64,000 bases of DNA from Septoria linicola (taxonomy: Eukaryota; Ascomycota; Dothideomycetes; Mycosphaerellales; Mycosphaerellaceae). Each line of letters opens with the position of its first letter. The first letter of the stretch is position 1. The translations under genes were made by a program, and so were the position numbers. Below are positions 11,607 through 22,296 of the stretch, one piece after another. Where the stretch lies: contig CP099421.1 in the NCBI GenBank assembly GCA_024114885.1, forward strand, positions 3,224,001-3,288,000, read 5' to 3'. The notes beneath the pieces are model-generated. The model saw only the letters and a list, made by a program, of their open reading frames with translations. It was not told where the DNA came from and ran no database searches.

Positions 11607-12230
11607 TATCTTAAGCGCCGACTATATTTACTAACTATATACTAATTAACTATAGTCGTATATTACTAATAGCGTTTTGCCTATACCCTATAATATCTTT
11701 TAGATAGAATACTAGGCTATACTACGTAATATTCTTAGCTAGAAGCTCTTCTTCGTTAATTACTTCTTAATCCTTATCGAGTATCTTAGATAGCTAATTT
11801 CTACTAACTACGATTAGAATACCTATAGATTCTCTATATCTACTATATCTATATAGTAGAGACAAAACGCGAAGCTTATCTATAGTATATTTAATAAATA
11901 ATATATACTTAATAAAGAAGAGACTTTACTCGAAGCTATAGTCGAGAGTCTAGTTTAAGCTAGATTTAATAGCGAGTAGGCTAGTATTAGCTTTTCGTCT
12001 ATTATTATAGATCTAATAGATCCTAGCGTACTTAATCTAGAGATTAGTACTAAGTTCTTAACTAGTCTATCGTTAGCGGATAAGGGGCTTTACTATATCT
12101 AATTAGTATAATTTAGGCTTCTCTATAGGTAAGAACTACTATAGACGTCGTACTAGAGTAAAGTTATAGCGTGTTTTATAGATAGTCTAGAGCTCCTCTC
12201 TTTCTTACTTTTATAATTTAGTCTACCTTT
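11607..12230 (+). pseudogene. Unrecognised coding relic, second part
   Basis: Continues the frame of 4731-5302 once copia-1 is removed: ILSADYIY, then KLFFVNYFLILIEYLR and NKEETLLEAIVESLV, fading near 12230. TAG/TAA occur where Gln/Trp would fit. Together the two parts give roughly 400 codons. No recognisable domain. It lies upstream of, and on the same strand as, the hAT transposase relic, so it could be a second gene of that element, but nothing proves this. Confidence 0.5.
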
Positions 12231-12479
12231 ATCTTCTTTAACTCTTCTAGTTTTAATACTACTACCTATAAATACGCTACCTTTATAGCGAAATCTATCG
12301 CTAGCTACTAGAGGACTTAGGTCTAGTACTCGACTAAGATAACGATATTAAGACAGCGTTTTTAGAGACTCTTTATAATTCGAATCTAGTCCGATAGTAC
12401 TCTCTACGCTACGATATATAGTATTAGAGTAGAGCTCTAGTAGACTACCTACTACCTCTAAAATTCTAATTAATATATC

Positions 12480-12811
12480 TATATCTTCTCTAGACTAGAT
12501 TTAAGTAAATAGGGTATATCTATAGTAGAAAGAATATAAAACGGACTTTAGAGACTAGTATATACGATAATAGTAGAAGATATAAGGTCGCTATAAGTAT
12601 AAGTTTAGGATATAAAAGACTATATCTATTAAATAAGAGAGTATCTATTCCTCCTAGGTCTAGAAGTTTTTTAACTAGAGGATTAATATTAAGGATACCT
12701 TACTAAAAGTAGTCTACTAAGGTTACGAGACCTCTTTAGCCTATCTAGGCCTCTATATTAGTATAAGTAGTCTTAGTTCTTATCTTCGAACTAAGGAGTA
12801 CGTATAAGTAT
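12480..12811 (+). pseudogene. hAT transposase relic, N-terminal part with BED zinc finger (split by gypsy-A)
   Basis: DNA-binding end of an hAT-family transposase. After reading TAG as Trp, the frame gives S-WVWKFF (about 12650), then Y-x-G-Y where C-x2-C is expected and SSYLRTKEY where HL-x4-H is expected; Tyr arises from TGY and CAY codons by RIP. This is the BED finger layout seen at the N-terminus of many hAT transposases. The frame meets the gypsy-A LTR at 12812 after target copy GTAT and resumes at 26062. Where the protein starts (about 12480) is uncertain because the start codon is not preserved; terminal inverted repeats were not found. Confidence 0.7.
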
Positions 12812-13090
12812 TAGTAAGGTAAAGGCCTACCTATATACCGTGCTTAGTAGTTTTAGTATAAAAGCAAGGTAGTAGCTCGTTTCTAAGATAGTAATGTTTA
12901 CTCTACTTGATTAATTTAATATCCTACGGTCCTAGTATAGGCTCTTAGTCTTAGGACTACTAGTTTAAGCTCGTTACTACTAGTTAATATACGTATTATA
13001 AGACTATTACTCTCTAAACAGGTCTTGTTCTATAGCGACCGCTCTTATACCTACCTAGAGGGTTAGTATTAGGGTAGTTATTATCTATTA
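12812..13090 (+). repeat. gypsy-A 5' LTR (279 bp)
   Basis: Pairs base for base in length with 25779-26057. Begins TAGTAAGG (TG changed to TA) and ends ATCTATTA. A TATAAAAG string at 12857-12864 recurs at 25824-25831 and could be the LTR TATA box, though RIP makes such strings often. The exact edge is uncertain by one base. Confidence 0.9.
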
Positions 13091-13091
13091 A

Positions 13092-13109
13092 TAGAGCCGA
13101 AGGTAGGGC
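13092..13109 (+). other. gypsy-A candidate primer-binding site
   Basis: One base after the LTR, TAGAGCCGAAGGTAGGGC has the geometry of a tRNA 3'-end complement: TGG (here TAG by RIP), one discriminator base, 7 acceptor-stem bases, 5 T-stem bases. The same core GAGCCGAAGGTAG follows the 5' LTR of gypsy-B. I cannot name the tRNA. Confidence 0.45.
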
Positions 13110-14029
13110 TATCTCTTCTCTCTTATACTAGGACTAGAAGCGTAGAGGGTAGATAGTAGCCTTAAAGCGAGAACTAACGTACTATAAATATTAATAAGAG
13201 GCCTAAAAGAAGCCTACGTAAGAGGCGACTTAAAGGGCTATAATAATATAGAAGCCTCTAGAATATAGATATCGCTCTAACCTAGAAAAGTTATAAACCT
13301 CTAGTACCTCTTAGTACGGATCTATTCGGCGATTATTAGATAGATAGTAAGGCGACTTACTATATCGGAGATTTACTTAGGGTCTCTATGCCTATAATAG
13401 TCTTTAATTAGACCCCGGTTTAGCGTGAAAACGCTCTCGTTTAGATAGCGTAGAGGCTATAGGATAGGCTAGACCTATCTAGGTAATCTCGTATCTCCTA
13501 GTATATAGATCGCTTAGAATAAGCCCTAGTACGGCGTTAGACGCTAATCGTTTAGCTAAGGACACTAATTACGTCTAAGGCCCTAGACCTAGTATATAGT
13601 ATAGGCTAACGTAATATTATACTACTATAGTTATATAGCGAATTACTCGAATAAGCGAGATAGACGTGCCTAGCTATAAACGGTCGAACTATACGATACG
13701 ACATACCTTGCTTATTAGGCATAATTAATATAGCCCTAGTATTATAAAGAAAAGTTTAACGTTTACCTTTAGACGACTAAGAAAATTTTAGACTCTTGTT
13801 TTTAGTTACCTTTTTAAACGATAACTATATTTTATTTAAAAACCTTAATTAAGGAGAGTATAATATACTCTTAGAACACTTTCGAACGAGCTCTATAAGT
13901 AAATTAGTATCTATTAGCCGGCCTAAAATACTAGAGAGTAGCTTATCTAACTCGCTTAATAAGCAAATTCGAAGATTACTAGTAAAGCTACTACCTACTT
14001 TTACTTTATTCCCTCTACTAGATAACGAC
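13110..14029 (+). other. gypsy-A leader, possibly with a small upstream frame
   Basis: About 920 bp between the primer site and the gag ATG. A frame ending at TAA 13815-13817 is broken only by TAG/TAA from about 13100 on; its end reads KKILDSCF-LPF. It might be an upstream coding frame that ends in the recurrent 23-nt motif at 13804, but in saturated RIP sequence other frames look similar, so this is weak. Downstream of the motif the gag frame is nearly open all the way to the ATG. Confidence 0.3.
13804..13826 (+). promoter_or_regulatory. Recurrent 23-nt motif, copy 1 (before gag)
   Basis: AGTTACC-TTTTTAAAC-GATAACT. With RIP undone the ends AGTTGTC and GACAACT would pair perfectly (7 bp) around a 9-nt loop. 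One frame reads W-L-P-F-stop through it; the frame used by gag reads VTFLNDN through it. Copies 2 and 3 are at 16944 and 22057. Possible translational recoding or reinitiation signal; function is inferred only. Confidence 0.5.
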
Positions 14030-16957
14030 ATGTCTATAGAAGCGGAGGACTAAGGAGGTACTAACCTTAACCCTAACGCTAATATCTTTTAAGGACCGAG
14101 CTTAGGAGGTAGACTGTCTATAGCGTAGTTCTAGCTACTTATAGAGACTATCTAAGTAACCTAAAGCTAGAAGGTAATTATCGCTTAGGTTCCGCTACTA
14201 CCTAGCTCGGACTAAAATCCCTTCTTTAATAGAGAGAACGTAACCGAGTATATTAAGTGTTTTAAAGTACTATATAGGAACTACGCTATCCTACTTATTA
14301 ATAATAATAAACAGCTTTACGAGAAGTTACTTACTTAGGTTACGGTTATCTAACGTAGACGATACTAGCGCCTTAATAGTTTCTACGACCGAGACTACGC
14401 TAAGTTTAAAGAGTCGATTATTAAGGAATACCGAAAGTACGATAATATATATATGCTTAGAAACCGCCGCTATATAGAGAACCTTTATAAGGTCAACTAT
14501 AGCGAGGATAATAATCTCTTAGAGTACTTAAGACAGTTTATACTCTACTCTAATACTATACCTACTTCGTATATAGACGAGCGTTCTCGTACTCTTCTAT
14601 TTATATAAGGCCTACTATTTCGTTTTAGTAAGAGACTCTAGGCCTATCTTAGGTTAGACCTTAATAATAGTAACTTAGATTATAGTAAGCTCTTAAGGAC
14701 AGCCTAGCGTTAGATTAATAGTAATAAGGACTTCAAATTAGAAGTATATAACGAAGGCGGTAGAGATATCTAGTAGTTATACGAAGTAGTAAAGAAGTCC
14801 GCCCTAAGACTAAACTCTAAGTTTAAGGCTAGAGAAACAGTAGTCTATAAGAGCCGTAAGCTAGTAAGCGTCGATAATATTACCGCTAGTATATAAGACC
14901 TTGTAATTACTATAATTCGTCGGCTCGAAGAAGGAGGCCTATAGCTACTACGCTCGTCGATAAGATAGTAGGCAAAGTCTTACGATCACGACCGTCTACA
15001 TATTCTAAGGCCTACTTATAGCTAGGAGATTTCGATTAATTTAGCTACGATAGATAACGAGTTAATAATTAAGGCCTATATAGCGATCGCTCTAAAGATT
15101 TTAGGTTATTAGATATATAGGCTCGAAGGCTATATAGCCGTAAACTACGAGTACTTATAGTAGTTCGAGACTAAGGGCTTGATATATAGAGATCTAAAGA
15201 CTAGTATTATATACTATAGAACACCTCGCCTAGGTACGGAAAAGATATAGTACTACTAGGACAAGGAACTACTAAAGCTGTTCGTATTAATAGGAGTATT
15301 AGAGTAGCGCTATAGGAAGATCGATCTTGAAAATATAGATCGTTTATTAACGCTAAGAGCGAGCTAGTAGAGGATAGCGAACAAGGTAGCTAGTATTAAC
15401 GGTCCTATTAATATCGGCTAAGTCGCTTCTATTATATAGAAGGATTAGGACGACCTAATCGGCGCCTACGTAGCCGGAGACAGCGTAAAGACAAAGTAGA
15501 ACTCAAACCCTTCTCGTCTAGTTAGAAGATAGCTAATAGGAGTATAGAAGCGGATTACGACCTAGGCTATAGCTATAAGAACCCGCGCTTATCGTTACTC
15601 TTATATTAAAGAGGTTAAAGATAAGAACTAGCTAGCTCCTTACCTTATAGATATAGAGGAGTTAGAGGATTCTTAAACTTAGGAACGTAATAACGATAAG
15701 ATCGAGGATAAGTAGATATACGACTACCTAAACGGTCTACTAGTTCTAGTCGCTCCTACGTATACTTAAAAGTAGAAGAAGGCTAAGGAGCCTCTAAAGA
15801 CTAAGCGTATAGACAACTACCTTCGAGCTACGTACGCTAATAATAACGCTAACGTCTTCTAGATAGATAAAATACTCGAATCTAAGATCTAGTTAAGCTT
15901 AGCGGAGATTATTCTCTATAGCGAGCGAGCGTCGTATTCCTTATAGGGTTATATTCTAAACGATATAGATCTACGTAAGAAGCTTAATAAGCTCTATATA
16001 AAGAAGCGTACGAATAGAGGTAGCGGAGCTAAGATTAGCGTATATTCCCTACTATCTAAAGCCTTTAGCGAGTAGGTAGAGGAGGAGCTAACGAAAACTG
16101 TTTTAGCGACTAATATTAAGGCCTTCTAGGTCACTACTATAGCGATTAATATAGTAAAACCTAGGCCCGCTTCTAAGCTTTATAAGCGGACTAATAATAT
16201 CCTTCTATTATTTAATAATATCTATTAAATTATTCTAAGTATCTACGTGCCTATAAAGTACGGCTCTCGAATAATAGCTTATAAGTCTTTAATCGACAAG
16301 GGGGCTAAGTTAATAATTATACTAATCGAATATATTCGAAAGCTTCAAGTTAGTATAACTTCTCTTAGTAATATTACTATAGGAGGAGTTAGAGGCAAGG
16401 TTACTTTTATTAGGTACTATCTAGAGGTATTAATCGATACCTTTAGCGTAAGAGTTACGATACTATTTCTAGTCTTACTAGTAAACAGCCCGATCTTACT
16501 TAGCCGACTATAGGCGTAGTAGGTACGCTTAGCTTCTAAGAACTACGATAATAGCTCGTAGGAGGGCTTAATTAGTACTCTAGATAGCTATATTATTATA
16601 TTTACTAGTTTTGATAGCCGTAGTAATATACGTACTATAGAACAAGTCCTAGGAAAAGCTAGAGTGCCGAGGAACTAGCTCTAGTCGACGGTACGAGTTT
16701 AGTAGGGGCTCTAATACGTATATCGCGTTAAGATTCGATAGAAGTTAGTGTCCGAACTCTAACTTTTAGTAATTATTAGCTAAAGAATATAGAGTATACT
16801 GTCGAGGACTCTAGATCTTATAATAGCGAGGAGTAGAGAGAGGGATTGTAAGCTTTTCAAGCTTCTACTACCCTTTCCGTATAAGGTTTAGTAGTTAGAG
16901 GTAAAAACTCTACTTAGAGGAGTTAGCTAGTAGAACGTTCCGTAGTTACCTTTTTAA
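14030..16957 (+). pseudogene. gypsy-A gag-protease relic
   Basis: Structural protein and protease of gypsy-A, about 975 codons. The ATG at 14030 survives (MSIEAED). The gag core is recognised from NPFFNRENVTEYIKCF, matching the P-F-x-G-x-NVTEF start of fungal Ty3/gypsy gag. The C-terminal protease has SLIDKGAKLIIILIEYI near residue 756 (16295), where LIDSGA or LIDTGA is usual; Lys at the middle position is odd and not easily explained by RIP in this copy. Frame 2 is kept from ATG to protease and ends at TAA 16955-16957 inside the 23-nt motif. Internal stops are TAG/TAA. I found no clear CCHC knuckle. Confidence 0.85.
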
Positions 16958-19900
16958 ACGATAATTACGTTATACCTCCTATACTATACTTTAAACTATA
17001 CTAGTAGTATAAATAGATAAGCGATTAGTACTAGTGTTCGTTTACGGTTACTAATAGCTCTAAACTCCTAGAGAATTAAGTCTTTAACTACCTTACGTAG
17101 TAGTTATCGTATATAAAGGTAATTTACTTTAGGGACTATTTTATAGCCGACTTAATTAGATAAAGTACCTCTCTACGATAGTAGCTCGAACTATTAAGAC
17201 GGGTTAATTATAGCTAGACTTAAACATAGTATAACTATCTCGTAGTAGCGGCCGTCGAAGGTAATATTACTAAATTTAGCTAAAATAGTCGACTTAAGAA
17301 GCTTTTACTAGCTACCGGCGAAGCTAAGCTAGCTTATACTAGCGAGCGAGACTTGTACTAGGGTATTAGGTATAGTTTTAACGATACTATATTAGTATCT
17401 TAATCGAGCTAGGGTTTAAATTATAGAGGCGAATACTTAATAATTGTCTATAGAAAGCTTAGAGAGGCGGAGCTAGCTATCTAAGAACCTAGACTCTACG
17501 ACGAGGTTATTTCTAATAAAGTAGATAACGAGCTTAGCGAAGAGACGTATGTTATCTCGGCCGCTATTAACATAGTAGTAGAGAGAGCTCGTAATAAAGA
17601 AGCTATAAGGTAGTAGAAGCTAGATAATTATATTAGCGCCTATACTCTTTATAAGCGAGTTACCGATAAGATTAAACTAGTTAATATAGACATTACTATA
17701 ACTAACGGCTTAAACCCTAGCGGACTAAAGGACTAGCGACGGACTTATATTAAGAAGGAAGCGGCTATACTACCTAGTACTAGACCTTACGATAGTAAGT
17801 ACTTAACTAAGAGGTTCTTAGCGATCGAGCCTAGATTATAGCTTACGCCTAAACGGCTTACAAAGTTTAAACCTAGTATAGAACTACTACTAAAGGAGCT
17901 AGATTTATTATACTATATACTAAGGAATCGAGAAGCTACCTTTACGTAGGACTTTACGTATTTAGGCCGAATTAATCCTAATATTACTCCGCTATAGAAG
18001 ATCTAGACGGTTCCTTATAAGCTATAGTAGTATCTAGGCTTTAAGCTAAACCTATCTCTATAGTATATCGTAGAGGATATACTAAGATAACGAATCTAAG
18101 CTAGAACTCTCGAGCTATACTATAGTACCTATCGAAATCTATACTTCCTTATTAGTAAGAAGATAGAGGTAGGTAAGCTAAAGAAGTATCGGTTAATTAA
18201 CGTAGCTTAGAAGTTTAATCAAGTTACTATAAGAGATTCGAACTTACTACTCGACGCTAAGAGCTTCTCTAAGGACTTTACTAGTTACGCGCTAGCCTCG
18301 TTAGTTAATATCTTCTCTAGATATAACTAAATCCTACTCGATAAGTCGTATAGAGACCTTATAGGCTTCGACTTACTACTAGGCTTATTATAGTAGATAA
18401 CGTTACTATAAGGAGCTACGAATTCTATTACCTAGTTCGTTCGTATTATTAATCAAGTACTTATAGAGTATGTCTTATATAAGGCATAGCCGTTCCTTAA
18501 TAATATTAGTATTAAAGGGCCTAAGACGAAGTACGATAGTAAAGAGGTTAAACCTAGCCTCTACTATTATATTATTAAACATATTATAGCTATAGACGAC
18601 GTTCTCTATAATATAGAACGAGCTAATATAACCGTGGCTTTTAATAAGCTATAGCTCTATTATAAATAACTAGTAATCGTTAGTTACCTTACTAGTATCG
18701 ATAGTCGCTATCTAGACTTCGCGAGAGTAGCGAAGATTAAGAAATAGCCGACCTTAGAGAATTAGAAGAAGGTTCGAATCTTCCTCGGCGTAGTTACGTA
18801 CTACCGCGTCTAGGTTAAAGGTTTTACGATTATCCTTACTCTACTATTTAAACTCTTATAGAAGGATACTAAGTTTTAATAGACTACTAAATACTAACTA
18901 GCTAAAGACGTCGTCTTAAAGGCACTAGTTTTAGCCCTAGCCCTAGTTACTCTTAACTATAGAGAAGGAGTAGGACTTATTATCGTAAGCGTAGATTCGA
19001 GCGGCAAAGGTTAGAGATATACGCTTTCCTAATATAATCGAGACGAGTTACTTCTCCGCTATCTAGTTTAGTATAAGTCCGGCCTATTTAACCTAGTAGA
19101 AGTCAAGTATAATACTAGAAAGCGCGAATACCTTAGTATACTAAAGGTATTAAAGAAGCTGAAACTATAGCTATTTAGAGTATACTTCTAACTAGAGATT
19201 AATATAAATACCCTCGTTTACTAGCTTAATAAGGCTGCCTCTAATTTACCGAATATAGTAATAACGCGCTAGCTAGTATAGATCTACCTCTTTAACTTTA
19301 ACGTTATATATGTTCCTAGTAAGAAGTATATAGCTCCAGATTCGTTATTAAGAAAGCCTACTACGCTTGAAGATATAGAGGCTATAGAGTAGGAAGAAGA
19401 CGTAGATCTAATAATTAACGAGTAATTCTTCGATACCTTTTACGTTAACGCTTTCTCTATATAGGTAATTTAAAGCGAGCTGCCTATAATTAATAGGATC
19501 TACTCTTAGGAGTTAATAAATATCGCTTTCGTGCTTATACGAATATAAAGACCTAAGAGAGTTTCTAATAATAAGTATAAGCGGCTAAGGAAGAAGTATC
19601 GGCTATTTTATATTAAGAATAACTAGCTCTAGCGCTAAGAGCGAGTAGCTAGACCCCTATAGCGAGTTATTAATAAACCCGAAGCGCGAGCTCGTATTAT
19701 TAAGGTATACTATTATAAGAACGGTTATCGTAGCGCTAAATAGACGTATAATCTTATCTAGAAACGATAGTAGTAGGATAGAGTCTAGGCTTAGATCTCG
19801 CTCGCTGTTCGGTAGTATACTATTTATAGTCTTTAGTATAGACGATAGGTACCTAGAGAACTATAAATCCTACTCTAGGTTACAGTCGGCTAGAGGTAGT

Positions 19901-21024
19901 ATATCGACGGCTTATATATCTTAAAGAACTATTCGCTAATAGTTACGCGTAAATCTCTATCGCGCTAGCTAGAAGCACGTATATTCTAGTACCTAGCGAA
20001 GAGTATCTCCTTAGTATAGATAGTAAGGTTTATATAGGAAGAGATCTTTTACTAGTAGGGTGCCGCTATAGAAGTTATCCTTAATAACTATAAGACTAAC
20101 CTTAGTAACGTAGAGAAGCTACTACTATCGTATAGTATTAAACGTATTAACATTTCGCCGTACTACCCTTAGTCTAACGCTATCGTTAAAGTCGGCTATA
20201 AGACAATATTAGACGCTTACTTAAAGCTCTTTAATAGCGGCCTTTATACGATTCGCGACTATATTCTAGCGGTTCTATAGATAGAGAGAACGATAATAGT
20301 CTCTACTACTAGCCTAATACTATCGGAGGTAATAATTAAGCGTAACGTAGTACTACTAATCGAGCTAGAATACTATACCTTCTAGATTATAGATTAGGGC
20401 AAGGTTAAGACTAGAGTAGAGCTTCTTACGATTCGAGCTTAAGCTCTAGAAGCTATAGAAACGACTATAGAAGAAGGACGACTACGTTAATAGCGTCTCT
20501 AAGAATAGAACAAGGCGTACTTTAATAAACATCGCTATATAGACCTTACTATACTAAAGGAAGGAGATCTCGTATTAGTATACTACTCTAAGTTAAAAAC
20601 TAGCTTCTCCTATAAGCTTATATTTAGGTAGGAAGACTCTTTTAAAGTATCTAAAGTGTTATAGGAGAGTATATTATATAAGCTTAAGGAATTAGATAGC
20701 TTAAAACGTAAGTATATCTATAAAAAAATAGACCTTAAGAAATATACCTTTCTATAAGAAAACCTAAAGCTAGTTCTAGATTAGGTTAAACTAGACGAAG
20801 TACTACTACCGATAGAGAAGGTTATAGAACTAGGCCTTCTACCTAGGTACAAGTATCTATAGATCTTTATTAGTAAGCTATTAGTAATAACTTAAGAAGA
20901 AAGAGAGAGTTATATACGCTAGCTACTAACGGAGCTTAAAGAAGAAGTAGAAGACTTAGTAAGCTAAAGGCTAAAGCTAGCCTAGTAGAGCTAAAGATTT
21001 AGAAATTCGATAGGCGATACTTGA
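16942..21024 (+). pseudogene. gypsy-A pol relic (RT, RNase H, integrase)
   Basis: Replication and integration enzymes, about 1,360 codons in frame 1, a -1 step from gag-protease. The frame passes through the 23-nt motif as VTFLNDN. RT: KYRLINVAQKFNQVTIRD, IFSRYNQILLDKSYRDL, LQGATNSITQFVRI; the catalytic FLDD box is FLNN (18493-18504). RNase H starts near VSVDSSGKG (about 18990). Integrase: first Asp in YIDGLY kept (about 19905); second is ILNNYKTN (Asp to Asn) and the Glu is Lys in AIVKVGYKTI, both RIP-type. The frame ends at TGA 21022-21024; TGA is so rare here that it is probably the original stop. The RT resembles the fungal group with LINDVQELNKVTIRDA-like motifs. Confidence 0.9.
16944..16966 (+). 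promoter_or_regulatory. Recurrent 23-nt motif, copy 2 (gag-protease / pol boundary)
   Basis: AGTTACC-TTTTTAAAC-GATAATT. In the gag-protease frame it reads CCT TTT TAA, so the upstream ORF stops here. In the pol frame it reads ACC TTT TTA AAC, so pol runs straight through one base back. A P-site tRNA-Phe on TTT could re-pair with TTT at -1. The string also contains TTTAAAC, the classical -1 slippery heptamer sequence, though its zero frame would be the pol frame. Evidence is positional. Confidence 0.6.
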
Positions 21025-21106
21025 TTAGGAGTATAAGCTAAGATATAGCTACTAAAGCCTAGCCTCTACTATAAAAAGGGCTAATCTTTCTAAGATTATA
21101 TTATCT

Positions 21107-21314
21107 TAAGCGCTTCTTTTATTCTTAGAGCTACGATCGAGCTCTAATCTAACCTTCCTAAGCGCTTCTCTTAGTCTTAAAGCCGCTATTAAGCTCTAAT
21201 CGGAGCTTCCTAAGCTTATAATCTACTAGACTAGTATAAATCTAGCTAAATCTTAGCTATCCTAAGTACTTCTTTTATTCCTAGAGCTACTATCGAGCTC
21301 TAATCTAAGCTTCC
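21107..21314 (+). repeat. Three 52-bp repeats in the gypsy-A spacer
   Basis: Copies at 21107-21158, 21159-21210 (more diverged) and 21263-21314, each beginning TAAG and ending CTTCC with GAGCTCTAATC or AAGCTCTAATC near the end. Copies 1 and 2 are adjacent; 52 unrelated bases separate 2 and 3. Differences exceed RIP-type changes in copy 2, so the array predates the mutation. Confidence 0.75.
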
Positions 21315-22056
21315 CGAGCTCCTCTTTTACTAGATTAGTGAAAATCTAGCTAATCCTAACTATCTCGACGCTGTTTTCTATAGCTAAGATAAGTATCTAT
21401 ATAGCTAGTTACTCTCCTAAAGCTTAACTTTTAAGTATAGATTCTATATCTAATAGCTAACCTACTATCCTACTCCTTTTTCTAAGTCCCGAGCCTACTA
21501 TCGCTATAAAAGTTAGCTATCCCGAGCTACTTTCTACTAATAGGTCTCAAAAATCTAAGCTAGACCTATAATCCTAAAACTCTTTTCTACTAGCGATTTC
21601 TAAGATTAGTACTATAATCTATCTTCTTAGAGCCCTTTTCTGTCCCTAATCGGCGAAGTAAGATAATAATTATCTATTCTAAAGGTCTTTTTACTACTAA
21701 TTTTCGCCTAACTAAAGAAATCGCTAAAAATATTAGTTTCTAATAGAGAATTCTTAAAGTTTAAGGTTTTCGGCCTATATAAAGGTAGAGAAGCTTAAAT
21801 CCTCGGTAATAACGGCTCTAATAGCTCCTTTCTAGCTATTAATTATAGCGCTAGCGGTCTCTACGATATAGAAAGCGCGATCTAGTAAGTCGACTAGGTA
21901 TACGAAAAATAAGGCTCTTTTAAGTTAGTAGGAGTAACGACGACGATATCTAAGTCTTAGTCCTTATTAGTAATAGTAAGATATATACTATAGTAGTTAG
22001 TAGTAGCGTTAGTAGTATACGACGGCTATAGAAGCGTTAAGGTAAAGTAAACTTTT

Positions 22057-22079
22057 AGTTGTCTTTTTAAACGATAACT
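22057..22079 (+). promoter_or_regulatory. Recurrent 23-nt motif, copy 3 (between pol and third ORF)
   Basis: AGTTGTC-TTTTTAAAC-GATAACT, the least mutated 5' arm of the three copies. The frame through TTT TAA ends NF-LSF-stop, close to the VP-LPF-stop of copy 2. The -1 frame reads VVFLNDN. Its position ahead of the third ORF parallels the copies ahead of gag and pol. Confidence 0.5.
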
Positions 22080-22296
22080 AAAACCTTACGTAACTAAGCC
22101 TCGTATATAGACCCCTAATCCTAATAGTAGTTACGCTACTACGATAAGGTATATAATTAGACTACTTTTACGCTCTAAACGATCTCTTCTTCCTTATTAA
22201 CTATTAATTAGTTACTATAGAGCCTTGCTTCTATTAAGTTCGATTCTTATCTTTCGTTACTACCTAGTAACGCTATATAGCTGTTTATATACGTGA

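Larger units (their letters stand above)
21025..22296 (+). other. gypsy-A spacer between pol and the third ORF
   Basis: About 1.3 kb. It holds three 52-bp repeats (21107-21314) and the third 23-nt motif (22057). Frames with only TAG/TAA stops exist both before and after that motif (for example VVFLNDN and onward), so an additional short coding segment cannot be excluded. The third ORF frame has a TGA at 22294-22296, which I use as its upstream limit. Confidence 0.45.

Noticed and set aside
13849..14031. 60-codon minus-strand frame
   Set aside because: Antisense to the upstream extension of gypsy-A gag, whose plus-strand frame is supported by the ATG and gag motifs. A shadow.
16247..16513. 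Separate 88-codon protein
   Set aside because: It is the longest stop-free piece of the gypsy-A gag-protease frame and begins at GTG within it; it carries the protease motif and is not a gene of its own.
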